Below are positions 41,435-49,625 of a DNA stretch of 64,000 nucleotides, piece after piece (position 1 is the first letter of the stretch; every line of letters begins with the position of its first letter). The notes beneath the pieces are model-generated. The model was not told the DNA's origin. It searched no databases and worked only from the letters and a program-made list of their open reading frames with translations. A program made the position numbers and the translations under genes. Location of the stretch: assembly GCF_036195045.1 (NCBI RefSeq), contig NZ_CP108100.1:4836001-4900000 (forward strand), written 5' to 3'. This stretch comes from Streptomyces sp. NBC_00236. Its GTDB lineage: Bacteria > Actinomycetota > Actinomycetes > Streptomycetales > Streptomycetaceae.

Positions 41435-42862
41435 TCACGGGGCGAGTGCCTCCTTGGACAGCAGTCTGCCGTCCCGGAAGCAGAGCCGGTACGCGTCCCC
41501 GGACCGGTCATCGAAGCGGTCGGCGGTCATCGCGTAGTACACACACGTGACGCCCGGTCCCTTCGGCTCCCCGGCCACCGGCCGCTGCCTGGTCTCGCGT
41601 TCGGGCAGCAGGTGGGCGACCGAGGCCCGTTCCTGGCCCACCCGGAGCCGTGCGTAGTCGCCCGGGTGCAGGACGGACTGCCGGGCCGAGTGGATGTCCC
41701 ACCCCATGAGCGCGGCGCTCAGCACCGCCCACGCCGCCAGTGGCAGCACGACGGCGAGGACCAGGGCCCGGCGGACGCGGCTGCGGGCGCGCCGGTGCTC
41801 CGGGGGCAGGTCCTGCCGGACGGCTTCGGGCGCGGCGGTGGGGAGGAGTTGGACGGGCGGGGTGTGCGGGAGGCGCGCGACGACCGCGAAGCCGTCGGCG
41901 TACGGGCCGTGGGTGAAGGTGCCCCCCGCCAGCCGTACGCGTTCGTCCAGCCCGATCAGCCCCAGCCCGGTGCCGGGGGCGCCCGACCAGCCCGTGGTTC
42001 CGGGCGGCGGGCCGTTCTCGACCCGTACCGTCGTCACCCCGCCTCCGTGGACCAGCCGCACGTCCACCCGGGCCCGCGGCGCGTGCTTGGCCGCGTTCGT
42101 CAGGGCCTCCTGGACGACGCGGTGGGCGGCCCGTGCGGCCGGCGGGGGCATGGCCGCGGCGTCGCCCTCGGTGTGGAGGGCGACCGGGAGACCGGCGGCG
42201 GCCGCCTCCGCGACCAGCCGGGGAATGCCGGTGCCGGGCGGTCCGGGCGGCCCGTCGTCAGCCTCCTCGCGCAGGAGGCCGATCACCTCGCCGAGCCGCT
42301 CCACCGAGGCGGCCGCCCGGGCCCGGATCTCGCCGGCCGCTGCCCGGTGGACCTCGTCCAGCCCGGGAGCGAGTTTGAGGGCGCCGGCCGACAGGGCGAT
42401 GAGGCTCAGCTCGTGCCCGAGGACGTCGTGCACGTCCTGCGCGATGCGGGCCCGCTCACGGGACCGGGCCTGCTCCGCGACGAGCTGCTGCTCGCGCTCC
42501 AGCCGGGCCGCCCGCTCCCAGCCGGCCCGTACGAGCTCCTGGTACTGACGCCAGAACCGTCCCGCGAACCACGGCAGCATCGCGGCCACCACGACCACCG
42601 CGACGAACCGCCCCGCCATCAGCAGCCAGGAAGGCACCAGGGCAACCGCCACCACTCCACCGGCCACCAGCGTGACGAGCACCAGAAGGGTCGGCCCGGT
42701 CCTGCCCGGCTCGCGCCCGGCGAGGAACGCCGTCACCGCGGCAGGCAGCGCCCACCACAGGCTGACCGTGCTCAGTGCGACGCAGGCCCCGGCGGCCACG
42801 GTCAGCAGGCTCCCCGGTGCGGCGGCCCGCCGGGCCGCGTCGCTGATCGTCGCTCTCTCCAC
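41435..42862 (-). CDS. Sensor histidine kinase (HisKA_3) with C-terminal extension
   Basis: 475 residues. Four to five N-terminal helices (VALSTVSLWWALPAAVTAFL, GPTLLVLVTLVAGGVVAVAL ...), dimerisation/phospho-His block ERARIAQDVHDVLGHELSLI, and ATPase domain with N-box VVQEALTNAAKHAPRARVDV and G-box GTGLGLIGLDERV. Unusually, after the ATPase domain (about residue 350) a further transmembrane helix (ALVLAVVLPLAAWAVLSAAL) and an extracellular segment of about 85 residues follow. GTG at 42862 is chosen as MERATISD; upstream sequence is not family-like. Pairs with the adjacent response regulator. Confidence 0.86.
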   Translation of the reverse strand: MERATISDAARRAAAPGSLLTVAAGACVALSTVSLWWALPAAVTAFLAGREPGRTGPTLLVLVTLVAGGVVAVALVPSWLLMAGRFVAVVVVAAMLPWFAGRFWRQYQELVRAGWERAARLEREQQLVAEQARSRERARIAQDVHDVLGHELSLIALSAGALKLAPGLDEVHRAAAGEIRARAAASVERLGEVIGLLREEADDGPPGPPGTGIPRLVAEAAAAGLPVALHTEGDAAAMPPPAARAAHRVVQEALTNAAKHAPRARVDVRLVHGGGVTTVRVENGPPPGTTGWSGAPGTGLGLIGLDERVRLAGGTFTHGPYADGFAVVARLPHTPPVQLLPTAAPEAVRQDLPPEHRRARSRVRRALVLAVVLPLAAWAVLSAALMGWDIHSARQSVLHPGDYARLRVGQERASVAHLLPERETRQRPVAGEPKGPGVTCVYYAMTADRFDDRSGDAYRLCFRDGRLLSKEALAP

Positions 42863-43028
42863 CCGGCCGACCGTACGCAACCGGAGGCTGCGGCGGCACT
42901 GCCGAAAGTCAGGGGTGCCCGACGCCCGCACATGGAGGTTGGCCGCGGCTTCCCGTACAGCGGCGACACCGGGTGGCGCAGCGGATACCCGGAGTTGTCA
43001 CAAGTGGGGGAGCGAAAGGAGATGCGAG

Positions 43029-43592
43029 ATGACCAGTGCGCCCGACTACGGGCAGGGCATCGACTCCGAACGCGCCCTGAAATGCGCGGTACAGCGCATC
43101 CGCGGAGATCGTGTCCAGATCATCGAGGGGATCATCGAGCCCGTGTCACCGACCTGGGAGCACGAACGCGCCGCCCGGGTGGTCCGCCGCCAGATCGAGG
43201 ACCGTGTCGACGCACTCGGATGCGTCGAGGGCTCGGGGAACCTGGACCTGCCCGGCTCGTCGAACTGGTACGTCCCCGACATCGCCGTCGTACCCGAGGC
43301 GCTCGCCAAGGGCGGCGGGGCTCTGCTCCCCGACCAGACGCTTCTCGTCGTGGAAGTCACGTCCGAGTCGGACGCGGAGACCGACCGGGTCGTGAAGCGC
43401 CGCCGGTACGCCGAGTACCGTGCCCCCCTCTACCTCCTCGTCGACCGGATCGAAGGCAGCGTCACCCTGTTCTCGGAGCCCGGCGATCTCGGGTACACCC
43501 ACGTGGACGGCCCGCACCCGTTCGGTACGGTTCTGCGGCTGCCGGACCCGTTCGGCCTGGACCTGGACACGAGCGGGCTGTCCCCCGCGTGA
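43029..43592 (+). CDS. Uma2/DUF820 family putative endonuclease
   Basis: 187 residues. PD-(D/E)XK-like Uma2 fold: YVPDIAVVPE contains the conserved P-D, LLVVEVTSESDAETDRVVKR the E-V-T-S-x-S and following Lys, and YRAPLYLLVDR the last strand. These proteins are common in cyanobacteria and streptomycetes; nuclease activity is inferred from fold only. AAAGGAG at good spacing before the ATG at 43029. Convergent with the hydratase gene with 12 bp between. Confidence 0.85.
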   Translation: MTSAPDYGQGIDSERALKCAVQRIRGDRVQIIEGIIEPVSPTWEHERAARVVRRQIEDRVDALGCVEGSGNLDLPGSSNWYVPDIAVVPEALAKGGGALLPDQTLLVVEVTSESDAETDRVVKRRRYAEYRAPLYLLVDRIEGSVTLFSEPGDLGYTHVDGPHPFGTVLRLPDPFGLDLDTSGLSPA

Positions 43593-43604
43593 CGCGGGCG
43601 CCCC

Positions 43605-44474
43605 TCACACGCCCCGGTACTTCGGCACCCGCCGCTCCACGAAGCTCGCCACGCCCTCGTTGGCGTCCTGCGTCGTCATGTTGATCTCCTGAGCCATCGC
43701 CTCGGCCGCGAACGCCGTGGTCCGGTCCGCGTCCAGCGACGCGTTGACGAGCTGCTTCGTGAGGGCGATCGCGCGGGTGGGTCCCTCGGCCAGGCGCTGG
43801 GCCCAGGCCTTCGCCGTAGCCGCCAGCTCCTCGTCCGGGACCGTCCGGTTGACCAGGCCCAGACGCTCCGCCTCCGCCGCCGGCAGCGAGTCGCCGAAGA
43901 ACATCAGCTCCTTGGCGCGCTGCGGGCCGATCAGGCGCGGCAGCAGGTACGCCCCACCGCCGTCCGGTACGAGGCCGCGGCGCACGAACACCTCGATGAA
44001 CGTGGCCGACTCGGCGGCCAGCACCAGGTCGCAGGCGAACGCGAGATGCGCGCCGATGCCCGCCGCCGTGCCGTTGACCGCCGCGAGGACGGGCTTCTCG
44101 CAGTCCAGGACCGCGGCGATCAGGCGCTGAGCACCGAGCCGGATCGTACGGGCCACGTCGCCCGGGACCCGGTCGCCGGTGGCGGGGGAACGGGTGGCTT
44201 GGGAACCGGTGGCCGGGGCGCCGCGAAGGTCGGCGCCCGCGCAGAAGCCGCGGCCGGTGGCGGTGAGGACCACGGCCCGGATGCCGGGGTCGGCGGAGGC
44301 CTCGCCGAGCAGGGCGATGATGCGTTCGCGCTGGTCCCAGGTGACGGCGTTCATCGCCGCGGGGCGGTTGAGCGTGATCCACGAGACGCCGTTGTCAGTG
44401 GCGTGGAGTATCAATGATTCAGGCGATCCGGACGGGTCGGCGTGGTCAGTGGTGTCTTCGGGGGAGGACGGCAT
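43605..44474 (-). CDS. Enoyl-CoA hydratase/isomerase
   Basis: 289 residues, crotonase fold. NGVSWITLNRPAAMNAVTWD is the N-terminal signature, GRGFCAGADLRG forms the first oxyanion-hole strand and AVNGTAAGIGAHLAFACDLV the second; Glu positions FIEVFVRRGLVPDGG match hydratases. A Pro/Ala/Thr/Gly repeat (ATGSQATRSPATGD) sits in the loop after the first oxyanion strand. Would hydrate a 2-enoyl-CoA. The NDP-forming synthetase gene lies 67 bp upstream on the same strand, likely one operon under the two operators at 46828-46866. Confidence 0.88.
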   Translation of the reverse strand: MPSSPEDTTDHADPSGSPESLILHATDNGVSWITLNRPAAMNAVTWDQRERIIALLGEASADPGIRAVVLTATGRGFCAGADLRGAPATGSQATRSPATGDRVPGDVARTIRLGAQRLIAAVLDCEKPVLAAVNGTAAGIGAHLAFACDLVLAAESATFIEVFVRRGLVPDGGGAYLLPRLIGPQRAKELMFFGDSLPAAEAERLGLVNRTVPDEELAATAKAWAQRLAEGPTRAIALTKQLVNASLDADRTTAFAAEAMAQEINMTTQDANEGVASFVERRVPKYRGV

Positions 44475-44541
44475 GAGGCAGCTCCTGGGCGGGTGGTGGG
44501 CCCGGTGGCGGGGTGGGCGGTCGGCGTGGTGGCGGGGTCGG

Positions 44542-46770
44542 TCAGCGGCAGACCGCCAGCGCGTCCAGGGCGACGGCGCCCTGGCCCCGGCCCAGCACCA
44601 TCAGCGGGTTGATGTCGAGCTCGACGAGGTCGTCGCCGAGTTCCAGGGCCATCCGCTGCACCCGCAGGACGACTTCGACGAGGGCGTCCACATCCACCGG
44701 CGGACCGCCCCGCACGCCTTCCAGCAGTGCCCGGCCGCGCAGTTCGCCGAGCATCGCCCGCGCCTGGTCCTCGCCGAACGGCGGCACGCGCACCGCCGCG
44801 TCGTGCAGCACCTCGACGAGTACGCCTCCGAGGCCGACCGTCACCGTCGGTCCGAACAGGGCGTCCTGCGTGACGCCGACCATCATCTCGACGCCCCGCT
44901 CGATCATCTGGCAGACCAGGATGCCGTCCAGCTCGACGTCCTCGTAGCGCGCGATGTCGGTGAGTTCGCGATAGGCGTCCCGCACCTGGCTGGCGGAGGT
45001 GAGACCGACCTTGACCAGGCCCAGTTCCGTCTTGTGCGCCAGCCGCGCGCCGGACGCCTTCATGACGACGGGGTAGCCGACGAGCCCCGCCGCCCGGACG
45101 GCCGCCGCGGCGCTGGTCACCAACTGCTCGCGGGGCACCCGGATTCCGTACGCGCGCAGCAGCTGCTTCGCCGCGTGCTCGCTCAGCTGGTGGCCCGGGC
45201 GCATCAGTGCCTGCGCCTTGCGGAAGGAGGGCGACGGGGTGCGCGGCGCCTCGTCGAACGGGGAGCGGTAGGAGGCGGTGAACCGGTGGTGGTCCAGATA
45301 CGCCTTCACCGCGGTGATGCAGTTGCCGAACGTACGGAAGGTGGCGACGCGGGACGAGCCGAGCAGCGTCGTGCGGTAGGCGTCCTCGGTGCCGACCGGC
45401 GACCCCCAGATCACGCACACCAGCTTGTCCGTGGCCTCCGCCGCGTCCACCAGGTCCTGCGCGAGCTTGTCGCTCATCGGCGGGAAGGGGCCGGTGATCG
45501 GACAGATCAGCACCCCGACCTCCGGGTCGGCGAGGATCGCGTCGATGATCTTCCGGCCGCGCCAGTCGCCGACCGGGTGGCCGCCGTTGTCGACCGGGTT
45601 CGCCACGTTCAGGTAGGAGGGGATCCAGGTGTGGAGTTCGGCCTGCTTCGCCTCGGACAGGACCGGGAGCGACAGACCGGCCTCCGTCGCCAGGTCCGAG
45701 AAGTGCGCGCCCGTGCCGCCCGAGATCGAATACACCACGACGCCGTCGGCGAGGGGCTTGCGGGCCCGGGCCAGGAGGGCCGCGGTGTCCTGGAGTTCGT
45801 CGAGGCCGTCCACCCGGATCACGCCGAACTGCCGCATCGCCGCGTCGACGACCTGGTCGGCGCCGGTCAGCTTGCCGGTGTGTGACGCGGCCATCCTGGC
45901 CCCCGTCTCCGTACGTCCCACCTTGACCGCCACCACCGGGACCCCGGCCCGCGCGGCGCGGTCCGCGGCGAGCAGGAAGGAGCGCCCGTCCTTGAGCCCT
46001 TCGACGTAGCAGGCGATCGCCCCGACCTCGGGGCGCTGCGAGAAGTACGCGATGAAGTCGGAGGTCTCCAGATCGGCCTCGTTGCCCGTGGGAGCCCAGT
46101 GCGAGAGCCGCACGCCCAGCTCCTGGAGCGTGTAGACGGGGCGTCCCTGGTGGCCGGACTGGGTGATCAGCGCGATCGCCGGCCCGTCCAGGTCGTCGCG
46201 GAACTCCTCGAAGGCGTTGAGGTTGGTGTTCGGGCCGAGCAGCCGCAGCCCCGACCGCTCGACGGCGGCGGCCAGCCGGGCCTGTGCGGCGGCGCCCTCC
46301 GCACCGGTCTCGGCGAATCCGGAGGCGAAGGCGACGGCGAACTTCACCTTGGCCTGCGCGAGTTCCTCGATCACGGGGAGCGGGTCGCCGACCAGCAGGA
46401 CCGCCAGGTCCACCTGTTCCGGCAGATCGGCGACGGAGGGAGCGCAGGCCCGGCCGAAGACGGACTCGCGGGTGGGGTGCACCGGATGCAGCCGTGCCCC
46501 GACGCGCTCGGCCCAGGCGATCAGCTGACGGGTGATCCCGGTGTTGGGGCGTCCCTCGGTGTCGGACGCGCCGATGACGGCGACGGACTCCGGCCGGAAG
46601 AACCGGTCCAGATCCGGTACGGGCGCGTGCAGCGGGCGGCCGCTGACGTCGAGGTCGCCCTCCGCGGCGGCGGCCGCCATGCTGTGGACGGCGGCGTGCG
46701 GTTCCTCGCCGCAGGCCACCACCCTGGCGCGGAAGTCGGTGGTGAGGGTGCCGTGAGTCGATCCAAGCAT
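44542..46770 (-). CDS. NDP-forming acyl-CoA synthetase (acetate-CoA ligase type)
   Basis: 742 residues. Domain order: CoA-binding Rossmann domain (FRPESVAVIGASDTEGRPNT, about 55-185), succinyl-CoA-ligase-like domains (GRTETGARMAASHTGKLTGA, VYSISGGTGAHFSDLATEAG) and a C-terminal ATP-grasp domain (LLRAYGIRVPREQLVTSAAA, YPVVMKASGARLAHKTELGL, ELDINPLMVLGRG). It interconverts acyl-CoA + ADP/Pi and acid + ATP. In actinobacteria such proteins usually accompany acyl-CoA catabolism. ATG at 46770; two palindromic operators upstream. Confidence 0.87.
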   Translation of the reverse strand: MLGSTHGTLTTDFRARVVACGEEPHAAVHSMAAAAAEGDLDVSGRPLHAPVPDLDRFFRPESVAVIGASDTEGRPNTGITRQLIAWAERVGARLHPVHPTRESVFGRACAPSVADLPEQVDLAVLLVGDPLPVIEELAQAKVKFAVAFASGFAETGAEGAAAQARLAAAVERSGLRLLGPNTNLNAFEEFRDDLDGPAIALITQSGHQGRPVYTLQELGVRLSHWAPTGNEADLETSDFIAYFSQRPEVGAIACYVEGLKDGRSFLLAADRAARAGVPVVAVKVGRTETGARMAASHTGKLTGADQVVDAAMRQFGVIRVDGLDELQDTAALLARARKPLADGVVVYSISGGTGAHFSDLATEAGLSLPVLSEAKQAELHTWIPSYLNVANPVDNGGHPVGDWRGRKIIDAILADPEVGVLICPITGPFPPMSDKLAQDLVDAAEATDKLVCVIWGSPVGTEDAYRTTLLGSSRVATFRTFGNCITAVKAYLDHHRFTASYRSPFDEAPRTPSPSFRKAQALMRPGHQLSEHAAKQLLRAYGIRVPREQLVTSAAAAVRAAGLVGYPVVMKASGARLAHKTELGLVKVGLTSASQVRDAYRELTDIARYEDVELDGILVCQMIERGVEMMVGVTQDALFGPTVTVGLGGVLVEVLHDAAVRVPPFGEDQARAMLGELRGRALLEGVRGGPPVDVDALVEVVLRVQRMALELGDDLVELDINPLMVLGRGQGAVALDALAVCR

Positions 46771-46827
46771 CGTTCCGCCCACTCCTGCTCGAAAGTCCGT
46801 CGGCACGCGCGGTGCCCGGGCACAAAA

Positions 46828-46866
46828 CTGACGCTCTGTCAGGTTACTGAACTGACGGCCCGTCAG
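46828..46866. promoter_or_regulatory. Paired palindromic operators, copies 5 and 6
   Basis: CTGACGCTCTGTCAG (46828-46842) and CTGACGGCCCGTCAG (46852-46866), centres 24 bp apart, 57 and 81 bp upstream of the acyl-CoA synthetase start. The second has perfect arms. Paired sites suggest cooperative binding. Confidence 0.65.
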
Positions 46867-46900
46867 GAATGGGCGTGCAGGGAAAGGTTGAGAGCGGAGC

Positions 46901-46952
46901 TCCGGAAGGACCTGAGAGCGGTGGTCCGGAAGGACCTGAGAGCGGTGGTCCG
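46901..46952. repeat. Tandem 24-bp repeat, two copies plus part
   Basis: Units beginning TCCGGAAGGACCTGAGAGCG at 46901 and 46925, with a third start at 46949. They run into the hairpin at 46938-46979. Non-coding. Confidence 0.6.
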
Positions 46953-46979
46953 GGATCCTGCCACCGGACCACCGCTCTC
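46938..46979. terminator. 16-bp stem hairpin
   Basis: GAGAGCGGTGGTCCGG (46938-46953) and its perfect complement (46964-46979) with a 10-nt loop. It would stop minus-strand transcription from the monooxygenase gene before it reaches the operators of the synthetase gene. Confidence 0.65.
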
Positions 46980-47002
46980 GACCTCGGGACGCCCCACGGG
47001 CG

Positions 47003-47152
47003 TCAGAGTGCGGCGACGACCTCCTCGGCGACGCGCTCGCCCGAGCGGACGGCGCCGTCCGTCCCCGCTCCGACGGGCGCGCGCAGCGCGGCGCCGTAGC
47101 GGGTCAGGGTGCCGGGCGGGACGTGGCTGACCGGGCCACCACGGAAGGTGGG
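47003..47152 (-). pseudogene. C-terminal fragment of a flavin amine oxidase
   Basis: On the minus strand the frame reads FRGGPVSHVPPGTLTRYG, then AALRAPVG, then TDGAVRSGERVAEEVVAAL and stop. This is the C-terminal end of FAD monoamine/putrescine oxidases, but the expected segment between APVG and DGAVRSGE, which normally has H-W-A-G-T-E and the FAD-contacting W-x-G-Y-M, is deleted in frame. No upstream oxidase sequence remains. It lies between the monooxygenase stop and the hairpin. A 29-bp direct repeat (47187-47215 and 47248-47276) covers the monooxygenase end and may be a scar of the same event. Confidence 0.6.
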
Positions 47153-47273
47153 TCTCGTTGTCCCGGCGCTGGAGCACGAACCGGTCGGGGTCTTCGCGCG
47201 GGCGGGGACGGATCACGGCCGGGTCCGGTTTCCCGGCCGACGACTGCGGGGTCTTCGCGCGGGCGGGGGCGGA

Positions 47274-48464
47274 TCAAACGCTGCGCGCCAGCCGCTTCGC
47301 GATCTTCTGTGCGTCCAGGGCCATTTCGCGGAACATGCCGCTGATCGGGTTGGTGAACCCGGTGAAGTACAGGCCGGGCGCCTGCTTCGGCGTGCGGCCG
47401 CCGTGCGCCACCGGACGGCCCCGCGCGTCCAGCACCCCGAGATGGCCGACCAGCGGTTCCAGGGCCCGCCGATAGCCGGTCGCGGCGATCACCGTGTCCG
47501 GGGTGATCCGGGTCCCGTCCGCCAGCACCACCGCGTCCTCGTCGAACGACTCGACGGCCGCCACCGGTACCACCCGGCCGTCCTTCACCGCGTCGATCAG
47601 TCCCACGTCCTGGACCGGGATCGCCCCGTCCTTGACCCGGGAGTACAGGCCCGTGTCCGGGCGGGGCAGCCCCTGTTCCGCGAGGTCGGGCACCGCGACG
47701 CGGGCCATCAGCCCACCCGCCCGGTCGACGAGCGCGACGGGCAGCCGGCGCACCAGGATGCCCGTCGCCTGTGCGGGCCAGCCCGCCGTGGAGCGGCGCA
47801 CGATGTGCGGGACGGTGCGCACCGCGAGCCGTACGCGCGCCGCGCCGCCCTCCACCAGGTCGACGGCGATCTCCGCGCCCGTGTTGCCGACGCCCACGAC
47901 GAGGACGTCCTGGCCCGCGTACGGAGCCGGGTTGCGGTACGCGGAGGCATGCAGCAGTTCGCCGGTGAAGGTGTCGCGTCCGGACCAGTCGGGGATCCGC
48001 GGGGTGTGGTTGTAGCCGGTGGCCACGACCACGGCCCGGCCGGTCAGTTCCCGTCCGCCGGTCGCGGTCAGCCGCCATCCGGTGCCGTCGGCCGCCCGGT
48101 CGACGCGGGAGACCTCGACGCCCGTCACCACTTCCAGCTCGTGGTGCTCGGCGTACTTCTCCAGGTAGCGCACCACGTCGTCCCGGGAGACCCAGCGGCC
48201 GAACCTGCGGGGCATGGGCAGCCCGGGCAGGGCGGACCAGCGCCGGGTGGTGTGCAGGTGCAGCCGGTCGTAGTGGCGCCGCCAGGACGCCCCCACGTCC
48301 GCGGACTTCTCCAGGACGACCGCGCGGACCCCCTGCTCGCGCAGGGCCGCGGCGGCGGCCAGGCCGCCCGGACCGCCGCCGATGACGTAGACCGGTCGGT
48401 CCTCGGTGATGTCGGTGGGGGCCGGGGTATTGCTGCTACCGGCGGTAGGTGTGCTGTCGGACAT
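47274..48464 (-). CDS. Flavin-containing monooxygenase (YUCCA/Baeyer-Villiger-like)
   Basis: 396 residues. FAD motif YVIGGGPGGLAAAAALREQG, NADPH motif VVGVGNTGAEIAVDLVEGGA, and the ATG-type motif VVVATGYNHTPRIPDW; YFTGFTNPISGMFREMALDA near the C-terminus. Architecture fits the class B flavoprotein monooxygenases that oxygenate N, S or ketone carbons. Bears a Thr/Pro/Ser-rich N-terminal 20 residues. Divergent from the DoxX operon across a region with a palindromic operator (copy 7), which is 112 bp from this start and so mainly placed for DoxX. Confidence 0.87.
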   Translation of the reverse strand: MSDSTPTAGSSNTPAPTDITEDRPVYVIGGGPGGLAAAAALREQGVRAVVLEKSADVGASWRRHYDRLHLHTTRRWSALPGLPMPRRFGRWVSRDDVVRYLEKYAEHHELEVVTGVEVSRVDRAADGTGWRLTATGGRELTGRAVVVATGYNHTPRIPDWSGRDTFTGELLHASAYRNPAPYAGQDVLVVGVGNTGAEIAVDLVEGGAARVRLAVRTVPHIVRRSTAGWPAQATGILVRRLPVALVDRAGGLMARVAVPDLAEQGLPRPDTGLYSRVKDGAIPVQDVGLIDAVKDGRVVPVAAVESFDEDAVVLADGTRITPDTVIAATGYRRALEPLVGHLGVLDARGRPVAHGGRTPKQAPGLYFTGFTNPISGMFREMALDAQKIAKRLARSV

Positions 48465-48575
48465 GGTTCGGAGCGTAATCGCGCGCCCCCTTGATGGGTC
48501 TCGGTCAAGACCGGAATCGATTGCGAATTGATCACGGGTGCGCGCCTCTTGCGCGGGCCGCCGCCATCGGGTGAA

Positions 48576-48590
48576 CTGACGTACCGTCAG
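48576..48590. promoter_or_regulatory. 15-bp palindromic operator, copy 7 (perfect arms)
   Basis: CTGACG-TAC-CGTCAG, 23 bp before the DoxX start codon, in the divergent region with the monooxygenase gene. Confidence 0.65.
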
Positions 48591-48613
48591 ATCCAGCGAA
48601 CGGGAGGCCCCAC

Positions 48614-49066
48614 ATGCGGACGATCTGGCTCGACGGAGCCCAATGGCTCGCCGTGCTCCGAATAGGCCTCGGCCTGTGGTGGCTGGAGAGCTGGCGCCAC
48701 AAGGACAAGAAGGGCTGGTTCGAACGCGGCACCGGCATCGCCTGGGCGTCGGACGTCGCGGGCAAGCACCGCTGGCCGATGGTCCGGACCGGCTTCGAGA
48801 AGATCGTCGCGCCCCGGCCGAAGGCCATGGCGTACCTCGTCGTCTACGCGGAACTGGCCCTGGGCCTGGGCCTGGTGACCGGCCTCCTGACCCCGGTCGC
48901 GCTCGTCGCCGGGCTGCTGCTCAATCTGCTCTACCTGGTGCTGATGATCCACGACTGGGCCGAGCAGGGACAGAACGCGATGATGGCGCTGATCTCCCTC
49001 GTCGCGCTGTTCGCGATGTCCTGGCAGGCCTGGTCCCTGGACCGGGCGTTCGGGCTCTTCCTGTGA
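48614..49066 (+). CDS. DoxX family membrane protein
   Basis: 150 residues with four hydrophobic segments, e.g. AVLRIGLGLWWLESW (about 13-27), LVVYAELALGLGLVTGLLTP and ALVAGLLLNLLYLVLMIHDW. The G-L-x-x-W-x-x-E/S-W-R pattern is typical of the DoxX/SURF4-like group, thought to serve in membrane redox. ATG with GGGAGG. The next gene overlaps by 4 bp (GTGA), so this is the head of a four-gene operon with the OB-fold, SDR and thioesterase genes. Confidence 0.85.
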   Translation: MRTIWLDGAQWLAVLRIGLGLWWLESWRHKDKKGWFERGTGIAWASDVAGKHRWPMVRTGFEKIVAPRPKAMAYLVVYAELALGLGLVTGLLTPVALVAGLLLNLLYLVLMIHDWAEQGQNAMMALISLVALFAMSWQAWSLDRAFGLFL

Positions 49067-49479
49067 CGGGCGCGGTGCGGGCTCCCCGCTACGACCTCCC
49101 GGAACCCGACGCGTTCACCCGCCCCTACTGGGACGCCGCCGCCGAGGGGCATCTGCTGCTGCGGCACTGCCGCGCCTGCGACCGGGCGCATCACTACCCG
49201 CGCGAGTTCTGCCCGCACTGCTGGAGCGAGGAGGTCGACTGGGTGCGGGCGAGCGGCCGGGCCACGCTCTACACCTGGTCCGTCGTCCACCGCAACGACC
49301 TGCCGCCGTTCGGCGGCCGTGTCCCGTACGTCGCCGCGGTCGTCGATCTCGCGGAGGGGCCGCGGATGATGACGGAGGTCGTGGAGTGCGAGGAGAGCGC
49401 CCTCGCCATCGGGATGGAGCTGCGGGTGACGTTCCGGCGGGAGGAGGGGTGCGAGGCGGTGGCGGTCTTCCGGCCCTGA
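49063..49479 (+). CDS. DUF35/OB-fold zinc-ribbon protein (Zn-ribbon acyl-CoA-binding)
   Basis: 138 residues. N-terminal zinc ribbon CRACDRAHHYPREFCPHC (two CXXC-type knuckles) then an OB-fold domain (GRATLYTWSVVHRNDLPPFG, VPYVAAVVDLAEGPRMMTEV). These proteins normally bind acyl-CoA and partner with a non-decarboxylating thiolase or SCP2-type aldolase; no thiolase is present here, so the partner is elsewhere. Overlaps DoxX by 4 bp. Confidence 0.86.
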   Translation: MTGAVRAPRYDLPEPDAFTRPYWDAAAEGHLLLRHCRACDRAHHYPREFCPHCWSEEVDWVRASGRATLYTWSVVHRNDLPPFGGRVPYVAAVVDLAEGPRMMTEVVECEESALAIGMELRVTFRREEGCEAVAVFRP

Positions 49480-49625
49480 GCGGGGCGTGCGGGAACGGTG
49501 CCCCCACCGGACGGGGCGTGCGGGGACGGTGTCCCGCCCAGCGGGACGGCGTGCGGCCCGGAGGGGCCGTACCGGTTTGGATGCGTAACGCCGGTTCTGT
49601 TGCCCCGACTGCTGGGAGTACGCAC

